DNA of 64,000 nucleotides from Trinickia dinghuensis (GTDB lineage Bacteria; Pseudomonadota; Gammaproteobacteria; Burkholderiales; Burkholderiaceae), in NCBI RefSeq assembly GCF_003367175.1, contig NZ_QRGA01000008.1, positions 1-64,000 on the forward strand, in the 5' to 3' direction. Made by a program: the position numbers and the translations under genes. How positions within the stretch are numbered: position 1 is the stretch's first letter; every line of letters starts with the position of its first letter. The notes under the pieces were generated by a model. The model worked only from the letters and a program-made list of their open reading frames with translations, was not told the origin of the DNA and ran no database searches. Positions 25,277 to 33,042 of the stretch are shown in pieces.

Positions 25277-26491
25277 ATGAATGAAGAGCAGATGAAAGCC
25301 TGGGTCGCCGATCCGAATCGCGCAGACACACTGCCGTTTGGCTTCTACGAGCCGGCCTATCGCAAGGGAATCACCGGCGCGGCGCTCGTGGTGCGCGGCG
25401 TTGTCTACTTTCGCAACGGTCACACGCGTGCCGTGCGCGCCGCACTCGTGAAGTGCTTCGAGCAGTACAACGGGACGATCACCGAATACACCCAAGCGCT
25501 GGCCCGTGCGCTCGAGGAAAAGCCGCAGAAGGACGGCCCGCTGCGCTGGTTCTATTCGGAAGGCGAGCAGCCGATGCCGATCGACAAGGCTCCAAGACTG
25601 GACATCCTGACGACGACAGTGCCCGCGGACGAGGCGTTGGTCGTGCAAATGACGAGCGCCGACCACAAGCTTGCGACGGGTTTCTACGATTTCGGCGTGT
25701 TCACGGTAGCCGATTGGAAAGCTACTCTCTCCGGCAATCTGGACGTGCTTGATTTCACTTTCCCCCGTGCTTTCCTCGAGCACCGGCCGGGGGTATTCCA
25801 GGCGTTGTTTGCTGCGTTCTGTGAAGTCCTGCCGACGGTTCACGGGCACGCCGGCTTTGCGGTGAACCTGCCGCCGATGGAGCAAGAAGCAAACGAGGCG
25901 ACGGAGTATTTCTTCGCTCGTCGGTACGGCCCCGGAATCGACGTTGGCGATCCGATGGGTTATAGCACGGTGAGATTGGCCGGCAAGATCAAAACCGTGG
26001 ATTGGATCGTTGCCCTGAATGCAGACCTCGTGCGCGCGGCCGGAGGACCGGCCTCATGGACGTTGCCTCCCGACTGGTTCGTTCGTCAACCGTTGGGCAC
26101 TGATGGTTTGATCATCCAAGCAGGTGCCGCGCCCCAATCCGGCGTTTCGGACGGACCTGGCAAGTCGCCGCTGCCGCCGCCCGCGTACGTCCTGCTCAAC
26201 GCAGCGCTGCGCCCGATCATCGCCGAGGACATGGACATTCTCCAGCGCGGAACGCTCGACAGTACCGCCCCGCTACTGAACACCTCGGTAGCGACCGAAG
26301 CCTGGCTGAAGCGCTTCGACCTGCCGCCCGACCAGGTGACCGAACAATGGCGCGAGCTGCACAAAACACCGACGGTCGGTAGCAGCAAGGCGGCGGTCGC
26401 CACCAACCTCTTGCGGCTTCGAAAGGCCATGGGACTGCCCGAGCCCGTGCCGTCGAACGGGTTCGGATACGACGGTGGCTCGCCGGGCTAA
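25277..26491 (+). CDS. DUF3396 immunity protein for the VRR-NUC effector
   Basis: 404 aa. The DUF3396 core (GFYEPAYRKGITGAALVVRGVVYF, PMEQEANEATEYFFARRYGPGID, INTVKTVDW-like strand) occupies about the first 280 residues. This family is known as immunity for VRR-NUC type VI effectors. After a GKSPLPPP linker there is an extra C-terminal segment (about 315-375) with STAPLLNTSVATEAWL and ELHKTP that recurs in a separate gene at 31992-32387. It is 22 nt after the effector gene on the same strand. Confidence 0.85.
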   Translation: MNEEQMKAWVADPNRADTLPFGFYEPAYRKGITGAALVVRGVVYFRNGHTRAVRAALVKCFEQYNGTITEYTQALARALEEKPQKDGPLRWFYSEGEQPMPIDKAPRLDILTTTVPADEALVVQMTSADHKLATGFYDFGVFTVADWKATLSGNLDVLDFTFPRAFLEHRPGVFQALFAAFCEVLPTVHGHAGFAVNLPPMEQEANEATEYFFARRYGPGIDVGDPMGYSTVRLAGKIKTVDWIVALNADLVRAAGGPASWTLPPDWFVRQPLGTDGLIIQAGAAPQSGVSDGPGKSPLPPPAYVLLNAALRPIIAEDMDILQRGTLDSTAPLLNTSVATEAWLKRFDLPPDQVTEQWRELHKTPTVGSSKAAVATNLLRLRKAMGLPEPVPSNGFGYDGGSPG

Positions 26492-26698
26492 CAGACGTTC
26501 AGTTCATCGCAAAAACGGGACCGCGAGACTCCGTTGTCGTTTACGTGTTGCCCGCTCGGAACCTGCCATCTGAGCACAGGCTGGTCTGGTGGTGCGTCAG
26601 TTGCACTACGTCGCTCGTCCTCCCGCCTGGCCGGTTGCCGTACGCGGTCGCTATACTCTGTAGACAACAAAGAAAGACCATTGAGAACGGGAGCAGGG

Positions 26699-27703
26699 AT
26701 GGAGGACCAACAACGCAAGTACCTGGACCTGGCGACATGCCTGACGGCGTTCATGATGAGCACCCTGCTCCTCGCCGGGTGCGGTGACCGCTCCGTCTCC
26801 GGGTCGTACGTGTCCCACTTCGGCAACCAAGTGGACCTCCTCCAAATCACCGAAACGCCCGACCACCGCTTTACCGGCACGCTCCGCCATGCCGGGCTGA
26901 AGAACGACGGCACCTTGTCGTCGAACAGCGCCAACGTGTCGGGGTCGGTCGACGGGAACAGCATCACTCTCACCGTCTTGGAAACGCCCCTGCCCATTAG
27001 GCAGAACTTCAGCGGGACCGTGACCGGAAGCGGGATCGACCTCACGGTGGGCAACGGTGCCCAGACCGGTGTCGAGCACTTCGCCACGGGCCAGCCCTCC
27101 GATTTCGACACGGTGGTCGCCCAGCTCAACCAGGCTGGCCAGCCGATCATCGCCGCGCGCCAGCGGGGCCAGCGGGTTGAACAGCTCAACCGACAGTTGA
27201 ACGCCCTGACCGACAGCCTGAACCGCTTCGTCGCCAGCGCGCACCAGCACCTCGAACGCCTGCCCCGTGCCCAAGCCTACTACCAGCACGCCGTGACCGT
27301 CGAGCAGGCGAAGCTCGATCGCGCGCAGCGCCTCGAAGCCATCGGCAACGGTGTGGCGCAGGGCCAGGCCGGGGTCATCGTCGGTCAGATGGGCGTCGAC
27401 AAGTCCCAGATCTCGATCGCGGACGATTCGTTCGACCGGGCCCAGAACGACGAAGCGACGGCGGAGAACGCCCTCAACGCCCGCATCGCCCAGTGGCATG
27501 GCACCTGCCTCGACGGAAACACCGTGAAGGCCGGCGACGTGATCCCAGACATGGGGCCGTGCAAGGGCCTCGCTCGTGCCGTCGCTGCGTATAAGGCGGT
27601 GCTGCCCCCACTGCACAACGCGTTCGCGGCAGCCGCGCAGGCCAAGGCCCATGGCCACGCGCAGCTCGCCTCCATCTGGCAAACTGCGGACAACCTGCAC
27701 TGA
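26699..27703 (+). CDS. Lipoprotein with long helical C-terminal part
   Basis: 334 aa from the ATG at 26699. An N-terminal hydrophobic stretch ends in the lipobox LLLAGC, so it is a Lgt/LspA-processed lipoprotein. Residues about 30-120 look like beta strands, and 120-290 are helical and Gln/Ala-rich (RQRGQRVEQLNRQLNALTDSL, EQAKLDRAQRLEAIG), suggesting coiled coils. No named family is recognised. A TATACT sequence about 50 nt upstream could be its -10. A long open frame on the opposite strand is a GC artefact. Confidence 0.75.
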   Translation: MEDQQRKYLDLATCLTAFMMSTLLLAGCGDRSVSGSYVSHFGNQVDLLQITETPDHRFTGTLRHAGLKNDGTLSSNSANVSGSVDGNSITLTVLETPLPIRQNFSGTVTGSGIDLTVGNGAQTGVEHFATGQPSDFDTVVAQLNQAGQPIIAARQRGQRVEQLNRQLNALTDSLNRFVASAHQHLERLPRAQAYYQHAVTVEQAKLDRAQRLEAIGNGVAQGQAGVIVGQMGVDKSQISIADDSFDRAQNDEATAENALNARIAQWHGTCLDGNTVKAGDVIPDMGPCKGLARAVAAYKAVLPPLHNAFAAAAQAKAHGHAQLASIWQTADNLH

Positions 27704-27717
27704 ACCACGCCCTGCGG

Positions 27718-27880
27718 AGGAAGCTGCGGAAGGCTACGCCTACGTGATGTCGAACAAGGCGATGCCCGGCCTGGTCAAGGTCTGCTTCACCACCGGAACG
27801 CGCGACACACGTGCCCGACGCACGCGCGGTCGAACGGGAGGCCCACCTTCGCCTGCGCAAGCACCGTGACCTGTTCACCC
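27718..27880 (+). pseudogene. T5orf172-type gene remnant
   Basis: EGYAYVMSNKAMPGLVKVCFT (27724-27790, in one frame) is the start of a T5orf172/GIY-YIG-like domain; DARAVEREAHLRLRKHRD (27811-27868, in another frame) is its later part. About 30 codons that normally join them are missing and the frame changes, so the gene is broken. It begins directly after the lipoprotein stop. Confidence 0.6.
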
Positions 27881-27888
27881 GGCCCGCG

Positions 27889-28056
27889 CCACGACGTGAG
27901 CGCCTGATGGCCGCGCTGGACGCCGTGAACGACCGCTTCGGACACGGGACCCTGCGGGTCGGGAACGTCGAGGGTCGCCAGGCGTGGCACATGAGCCAGA
28001 ACGCACAGGCGCCCACCTACACCACCGAGTGGGAGGGGTTGCCCACCGAGCGATGA
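27889..28056 (+). pseudogene. UmuC C-terminal (DUF4113) fragment
   Basis: RERLMAALDAVNDRFGHGTL, then AWHMSQNAQAPTYTTEWEGL, ends in a TGA at 28056. This is the C-terminal tail seen in UmuC-type translesion polymerases (LMxALDxxNxRFGRGT..SPxYTTxWDELP). The polymerase body is absent. The tail is joined in frame to the T5orf172 remnant by deletion. A second copy of the last codons lies at 28907-28954. Confidence 0.6.
28017..28038 (+). repeat. 22-bp direct repeat, left copy
   Basis: The 22 bases beginning CTACACCACCGAG are identical to 28915-28936. They encode YTTEWEG of the UmuC tail. The two copies flank the UPF0489 gene and look like an attachment-site or duplication footprint. Confidence 0.75.
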
Positions 28057-28074
28057 GCAGGTCGCCGGTACCGC

Positions 28075-28863
28075 TCAGGTCAAGGCGGTCTGCATGTGCT
28101 GCTGCATCCGCGTCAGCAGCGATTGCCCCGTGATCTTCGAGCCGGAGCACCGCAGAGATTTCACGCATCCCACTTCGATCGCGATCGCGATCGTGATCGC
28201 GAGCGCGCCTTGCACGAGCCGGTAGAACGTCGCCGCGTCGTTCGGGTCGATCGCCTTCTCCGAGTGAAAGTAATCGAGGTCGATGTCGAGGATGTAGGGT
28301 GCCGCTTCGACGCCCGGCACTTCGCGCGCCTGCGCCATGGTGTTGAGCTTGCCCAGTTCGTGTTCGAGGTAGGTCGATTCGAGCACCTGATCGACGCGCG
28401 TCCGCACACAACGGTGGTCGTGGATGGGCTTCGTGCAGCCAATCGCGTCGCAGCCCGAGCACGTCTCGTAGACCTGCGCGTCCGCGCGGTTCTCGCCGGA
28501 CAGGTTCACCACGAACGCGCGGGACACGATCCCCGCCTGGATCGCAGTCCGGATGTGCTCGTCGTGCTTAAGGTTGGCGATCGCAGCCACCACGGTGTCC
28601 TCGTCGTTCCAGTCGATCGCCGCGATCATCCCGGGTAGCATCGTTTGCATCGCCGCCTGGTTGTCGTTGCCCACCCCCTTGTGGGTCGCCCAAAAGCGAT
28701 GGTTGAAGAAGGGTGCCTTCGTGTCGATGTGGTGGTCGAGCGTGAGCAGCGCCAGTGCGCTGCCCTGGCTGCGCCGCACCTCCGCCCAGCCCAGCAAGAC
28801 GTGATGGTGCGATTCGACGATGTAGACGTCCTTGCCGCCGATGGTGACCTTCTGGTGAGACAT
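28075..28863 (-). CDS. UPF0489 (arginase-fold-like) protein
   Basis: 262 aa from the ATG at 28863 (MSHQKVTIGG). ESHHHVLLGWAEVR, LLTLDHHIDTKAPFF and YILDIDLDYFHSE are the hallmark UPF0489 motifs; the DHHxD and DxDLDYF residues resemble the metal ligands of arginase/deacetylase folds. The family is found in bacteria and eukaryotes and its activity is unknown. The gene is opposite in direction to its neighbours and sits exactly between two copies of a UmuC-tail repeat, so it seems to be inserted cargo. Confidence 0.8.
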   Translation of the reverse strand: MSHQKVTIGGKDVYIVESHHHVLLGWAEVRRSQGSALALLTLDHHIDTKAPFFNHRFWATHKGVGNDNQAAMQTMLPGMIAAIDWNDEDTVVAAIANLKHDEHIRTAIQAGIVSRAFVVNLSGENRADAQVYETCSGCDAIGCTKPIHDHRCVRTRVDQVLESTYLEHELGKLNTMAQAREVPGVEAAPYILDIDLDYFHSEKAIDPNDAATFYRLVQGALAITIAIAIEVGCVKSLRCSGSKITGQSLLTRMQQHMQTALT

Positions 28864-28906
28864 GTTGCGATGCCTGGCCGTTGAGGGGGCACCAGCATAC
28901 AACGAG

Positions 28907-28954
28907 GTGATGGGCTACACCACCGAGTGGGAGGGGCTTCCGACGGCGCGGTGA
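28907..28954 (+). pseudogene. Second UmuC-tail fragment
   Basis: The short frame VMGYTTEWEGLPTAR followed by TGA repeats the final codons of the UmuC tail at 28017-28056. It is only about 15 codons and has no start of its own. Confidence 0.5.
28915..28936 (+). repeat. 22-bp direct repeat, right copy
   Basis: Identical to 28017-28038; beyond the 22 bases the two copies diverge (TTGCCC versus CTTCCG). It bounds the UPF0489 gene on its right side. Confidence 0.75.
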
Positions 28955-28994
28955 CGTGCTACTGTTCGCCGATCACAACGGTACGGGGAACGCC

Positions 28995-29669
28995 ATGGAC
29001 GTGGCCTGGTTTCTGAACCGCCGCCTGGATTTCATCCGGCAGCTTTACGCCCGGTCGTCGGCGCCCTTCGTCGATCGTCGGACCAAGATCGAGAACGAGG
29101 AAGAGCCCTTTGTGCCTCCGTACTCGGAGGACCCGGAGCCCGCGTTCATGCTCGAATGGCAGGAGGCCAACGATTCGATCGACGTCCTAGGCCATGCGTG
29201 TCTGTGCATGCTCGCGTCGGCGTTGCAGGCATATCTGCAAACGCGCGTCAGGCTCCACTGCGAGGAGCTGAGCGCCGAGGACCGCAAACGCGTGTTCCGG
29301 AAAGGCTGGGTCCGGGGCTACGACCTGATCTTCACCGAGGCGTTCAAGATCCCGTTCGCCGACGGCCCAGTGCCCATCGCCGTCCTGGAAGACGTCGTGC
29401 TAACGCGCAACAGCATCCAGCACGACCTTGAGATCACCACCAACAGGCCCAAGCACGCCGACCGGAAACCGGGCACCGCGCGCTCGGTGTTCCTGGACGC
29501 CCGCGAGGTGGAGCTGCTCGATCGCATGGACCCGGACGCGCAGACCTGGTTGGCGCCGCCCACCGTGCACGTTAGCCAAGCCTCGCTCGAAGCCACGATC
29601 AACACCGTGGAGCGCTTCGTCGCTTGGCTCAACGCGGCCATCGAAGAGAAGCTGTACGGCCAGTGCTGA
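28995..29669 (+). CDS. Hypothetical protein with HEPN-like RxxxxH motif
   Basis: 224 aa from the ATG at 28995, with GGGGA 7 nt upstream. The chain is mostly helical. VLTRNSIQHDLE near residue 140 has the R-x4-H spacing that marks HEPN ribonuclease-type domains, with an upstream helix of conserved hydrophobics (LGHACLCMLASALQAYLQTRV). HEPN assignment is an inference from this one motif. The gene lies next to the retron, 220 nt before its candidate RNA, and could be an independent toxin-like defence gene. Confidence 0.65.
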   Translation: MDVAWFLNRRLDFIRQLYARSSAPFVDRRTKIENEEEPFVPPYSEDPEPAFMLEWQEANDSIDVLGHACLCMLASALQAYLQTRVRLHCEELSAEDRKRVFRKGWVRGYDLIFTEAFKIPFADGPVPIAVLEDVVLTRNSIQHDLEITTNRPKHADRKPGTARSVFLDAREVELLDRMDPDAQTWLAPPTVHVSQASLEATINTVERFVAWLNAAIEEKLYGQC

Positions 29670-29889
29670 GGACAGAGCCGAAATACCCGCGCCGATCGCT
29701 TGGGCACCGTCCGTACCGGCGCCTTCTGCTCGTTGGCCAGTCCCCACTCCTTGGCCTTCGGCTTGACCTCGCGAGGCGACGGTACTTCCAGCGCTCGTCG
29801 ACTCAGAAAACGTTGGACCACTGTCCACCCGCATAATCCGCCCCACGCAGTCGACAGCGCATTGCCGTGAACTGAAACTACAGCTTACA

Positions 29890-30040
29890 ATCGGATGCCG
29901 CCCCTGAACGGAGCTTAACCAGGTCCGCGTTTAACGCAGACTTTCCACGAGGCATCCCCGAGCGTACCGTACATGATCGCTCGTCCGATTTGCGGCGATG
30001 TGTGTTTACAGGAGAAAGACGGATAAGGGGCGGCACTCAC
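29890..30040 (+). ncRNA. Candidate retron msr-msd RNA
   Basis: A perfect 10-bp inverted repeat, TGCCGCCCCT (29896-29905) and AGGGGCGGCA (30026-30035), bounds a 140-nt unit that ends 17 nt before the reverse transcriptase start. This is the a1/a2 arrangement of retron RNAs. An AGC (29912-29914) just after a1 could supply the branching G (29913). Inside are a hairpin GTCCGCG..CGCAGAC (29923-29941), msr-like, and a CGAGCG..CGCTCG stem (29959-29964 with 29978-29983) nested in GCATC..GATGT (29952-29956 with 29997-30001), msd-like. Confidence 0.7.
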
Positions 30041-30052
30041 TAACGGGGAAAC

Positions 30053-31879
30053 ATGGTCGCCATTCCGAGTGCCGACGAACTCGCAGAAGCCATGCTGCGC
30101 AACCATGTGACATGGTTCTCCCGCAATGCGCTGGGCGTCGATTATGAAAACCTGAAGCGGATGATTTACCCGCGGCCGCCGTATAAGCACTTCACGATCA
30201 CGAAGCGCAACGGCAGCCCTCGGGTCATTTCGGAACCACGCAAGCGCCTGAAAATCATCCAGGAGCGCATCCTGGCCTTTCTCGAACCCCGGTCGGGTCC
30301 GTTAAAGCCCGCCGTGCACGGGTTCGTACCAAAGCGAAGCATCCTCACCAACGCACGGGTGCACTGTTCGCCAAAGAACCACCACATCCTGAACCTCGAT
30401 CTGCAAGAGTTCTTCCCGAGCATCACGTTCTATCGGGTGCGTGGCGTATTGCGCAAGCATCCGTTCAATCTGTCCCATCACGTCGCAACGGTCATCGCGC
30501 AGATCTGCACACTGGATGGCGCGCTGCCGCAAGGCGCGCCAACATCACCGTTCCTTTCCAATCTTGTGTGCCGGTCGATGGATCGCGATCTGACCGATCT
30601 CGCCCGTCGCAATCTTGCACGTTACACGCGCTACGCCGACGATCTGACGTTCTCATTTCCGTTGAAAAAAACGTCGAACCTGCCGGCCGCCGTGTGCGTC
30701 ATCGACGAAGACGGAGGAATCACGCTTGGGGCCGAACTGCACGACCTGATCACCAACAAGCACCATTTCGCGATCAATGCTGCCAAAACCCGGTTGAGCG
30801 ATCGCGGACGTCGTATGGAAGTCACGGGGCTAACGATCAACAAGTTTCCCAACGTACCTCGGATTTTCATCGACCGTATCCGCGGCGCGTTGAACGCCTG
30901 GGAGCGCAACGGGTACGACGCGGCCGAAAAGGGATGGCAAGAGCGCATCGTGAAATCAGCAACCGGCCCGTACGAGAAAAAACCCTGGAAGCGCCAAACT
31001 CGCAGTGGCAGTGCTCCAAAACTCAAAAACGTCCTGTGGGGCAAGCTGTTGTACTTGAAGATGGTTCGAGGGGACGACGATCTGATCTACACCAGGTTGG
31101 CAGAGCGCTACAACGCGGCCGTTCTCAAGGAGATGGCGGCGGGTCCGTTCTCAGCGCGAGAACTGCCGGTACAGCCGGTTGTCCGCGACTACAAGACGGC
31201 GCGCGAGGCTGTGTTCGTCGTTGAGTGGCTGGCGGACTACCATAGTTCGCCCGGTCATCATGAGTGCCCCATCGAAGCGCAAGGGACCGCCTTTGCGTAT
31301 CGAGAACTCAACTTGCTCGTCACGTGCGACCACGTGCTGGTGGGAAAGGCCGAGTTTGCAGGCATGGAAGTCCCCGCGGATTTCGACGCGCCCGAGGTCG
31401 TGAACAAAATGCTGACGGTCGTGCGCCCCGAAACCCACGAATCATGGGCCGCTCGTGTCGTCTATCGTAACAAGCAGTTCGATTTTGCGATTCTTCAGTT
31501 CGACGAGCCGCCACCTCATCATCGGTTTTTCTCGGCCATGGAGGCGCCGATTGCGCCTCATGCGGACGGCGTTCTCATCGGCTTTCCCGCCTACAAGAAC
31601 TGGAACTTGCCGGACATCAACCCACAGAAAGTACTCAACCGCACTGAGCCGAACGCCGGCATGGTCAGTTTCACCATCGCAAACTCAGGCAGCATCCGCC
31701 CAGGCAACAGCGGCGGACCGTTTACGGACGACCGATTGCGCGTCGCCGGGATGGCCCAACGCGGCGCTTACATGGGCGTCGGACACGACGAATGTCTGTG
31801 CTTCGAAGTGATGGACAAGTTCATTGGCGAATGGAAGGCCAAGAGCGCCGCGGCTGCGGTCGTTCCTGCTGCGCCGTAG
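30053..31879 (+). CDS. Retron reverse transcriptase fused to trypsin-like protease
   Basis: 608 aa. The RT part (about 1-320) has LNLDLQEFFPSI, PQGAPTSPFLSN, the catalytic YADD (about 195), and both retron signatures: NAxxH as NARVH (about 100) and VTG (about 258). The C-terminal part (about 390-600) is a trypsin-like protease with His in TCDH (about 426), Asp in FDFAIL and Ser in RPGNSGGPF (about 552), so the triad is complete. RT-protease fusion is an architecture reported among retrons (type XI in the published scheme, from memory). The candidate msr-msd lies just upstream. Retrons guard against phage; here the protease is the likely effector. Confidence 0.92.
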   Translation: MVAIPSADELAEAMLRNHVTWFSRNALGVDYENLKRMIYPRPPYKHFTITKRNGSPRVISEPRKRLKIIQERILAFLEPRSGPLKPAVHGFVPKRSILTNARVHCSPKNHHILNLDLQEFFPSITFYRVRGVLRKHPFNLSHHVATVIAQICTLDGALPQGAPTSPFLSNLVCRSMDRDLTDLARRNLARYTRYADDLTFSFPLKKTSNLPAAVCVIDEDGGITLGAELHDLITNKHHFAINAAKTRLSDRGRRMEVTGLTINKFPNVPRIFIDRIRGALNAWERNGYDAAEKGWQERIVKSATGPYEKKPWKRQTRSGSAPKLKNVLWGKLLYLKMVRGDDDLIYTRLAERYNAAVLKEMAAGPFSARELPVQPVVRDYKTAREAVFVVEWLADYHSSPGHHECPIEAQGTAFAYRELNLLVTCDHVLVGKAEFAGMEVPADFDAPEVVNKMLTVVRPETHESWAARVVYRNKQFDFAILQFDEPPPHHRFFSAMEAPIAPHADGVLIGFPAYKNWNLPDINPQKVLNRTEPNAGMVSFTIANSGSIRPGNSGGPFTDDRLRVAGMAQRGAYMGVGHDECLCFEVMDKFIGEWKAKSAAAAVVPAAP

Positions 31880-31991
31880 GCGACCAAGCGACACGAAGCA
31901 GTACCTGCCCGTCGACCCGACACATGGCGGTGACGGGTCCCTCATCCTGACCGGCGTGCTACATTCCCCGACAAAGCAACGGGGGATCAAC

Positions 31992-32387
31992 GTGCGAAGT
32001 TTCAACAGTGTAGTGGCCGAAGCACGGCTGGTCGTCAATCCGGCCGAGACGGTGGTCAGGTATCTTGAAGACCGCGGCGCGCAGGTCGCAAAGCAGCCGT
32101 TCAGCGATACGGCTGACGAGCAATTCGAACAGGCGCTGTTGGAACGGCATGATCCCCTGATTGACCTCGCCCTTGCTCGATGGTGCTGTCACCTTCCGAC
32201 GGGGCGAGCCTTGCTTGCCGCCAACGCTGGCGATAGCGCACATGCCCTCGCCAACAGTACAGCGCCCTTGCTCAATACGACCGTGGCAAGCGAGACATGG
32301 TTGCGGCGCTTCAACGTGCCAGACGACGAACTGAGCGGATACTGGGTCGAGTTGCATAAGACGCCAAAGCTCCCGCCGTCATCGTAA
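31992..32387 (+). CDS. Unknown protein sharing a C-terminal module with the DUF3396 protein
   Basis: 131 aa from a GTG at 31992 with GGGGGA 5 nt before it. The N-terminal part is acidic and unrecognised. Residues about 88-128 (STAPLLNTTVASETWLRRF, then YWVELHKTP) are strongly similar to the tail of the DUF3396 protein that ends at 26491. It lies 112 nt after the RT-protease gene on the same strand and could be a retron accessory protein, or simply a neighbour. Confidence 0.6.
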   Translation: MRSFNSVVAEARLVVNPAETVVRYLEDRGAQVAKQPFSDTADEQFEQALLERHDPLIDLALARWCCHLPTGRALLAANAGDSAHALANSTAPLLNTTVASETWLRRFNVPDDELSGYWVELHKTPKLPPSS

Positions 32388-32545
32388 TCGCTGCGCAACA
32401 TCAACGACACCGCGTGGGCCACCCTCCGCTCCACGACGATCTTCGCGGCAACGGCTTTGGCCGCTTCCTCGCCCTGCCGCCGCACCACGGCCTAGACTCA
32501 GGATTCCAGCTTCCAGTTCACGATCCGTCGACGAGTAGCTCAAAG

Positions 32546-32568
32546 CGATGTACGATTGACGTACATCG
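32546..32568. promoter_or_regulatory. Perfect palindrome, probable operator
   Basis: CGATGTACG (32546-32554) and CGTACATCG (32560-32568) are a perfect 9-bp inverted repeat with a 5-nt centre, 70 nt before the HigA-like gene. Such palindromes are the usual autoregulatory operators of HigA/XRE proteins. Confidence 0.6.
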
Positions 32569-32637
32569 TCCATCTACCGTCGCACCGCCGAAGCAATGGC
32601 TGCGAACGGCGATGGCTGATCGACTTCGAGGCAAAAT

Positions 32638-32961
32638 ATGGCCACAGTGGCCCATCATCCGGGCGAGGTCCTGGCCCAACAGCTTGAAGCAGTCGGCGTG
32701 TCGCCGACTGAGCTAGCGCGCCAACTCGACGTCCCCGCCAATCGGATTACTCAGATTGTTAAGGGCAAGCGCGGAATCACGGGTGACTCGGCACTGCGGC
32801 TTGCCCACTGGTTCGGCAACGAGCCTCACTTCTGGATGGACTTGCAAGCGCGGTACGATCTAAATCTCGCTGAAGCTGAGTCAGGGCAAGCCATAAGGGC
32901 GCTTCCCACGGGCCCAAGTGCTCGCCGTCACAAGACCAACAAACACGTGCAGGGCGCGTAG
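32638..32961 (+). CDS. HigA-like HTH regulator
   Basis: 107 aa. HHPGEVLAQQLEAVGVSPTE, LARQLDVPANRITQIVKGKR and ALRLAHWFGNEPHFWMDLQ are the standard HigA/VapI antitoxin blocks. No HigB toxin is encoded upstream: only about 70 nt lie between the palindrome and the start. It is followed after 81 nt by the nuclease gene of an ABC-three-component system, so it may regulate that operon. GAGG stands 6 nt before the ATG. Confidence 0.88.
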   Translation: MATVAHHPGEVLAQQLEAVGVSPTELARQLDVPANRITQIVKGKRGITGDSALRLAHWFGNEPHFWMDLQARYDLNLAEAESGQAIRALPTGPSARRHKTNKHVQGA

Positions 32962-33042
32962 AGAAGGACCAATGACAGGGACGAGCAAAGCCTTTTGCCG
33001 TGTCAAAATCGACGCTGAGCGCGCTTTCGAGGAGGCAGTCGC

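Noticed and set aside
26651-27700. Long open frame on the minus strand (349 codons)
   Set aside because: Antisense to a lipoprotein gene with a clear signal and lipobox; no motif on the opposite reading.
32569-32637. HigB toxin upstream of the HigA-like gene
   Set aside because: Only about 70 nt separate the palindrome from the HigA start, too short for a HigB toxin, and no HigB-like reading is seen.
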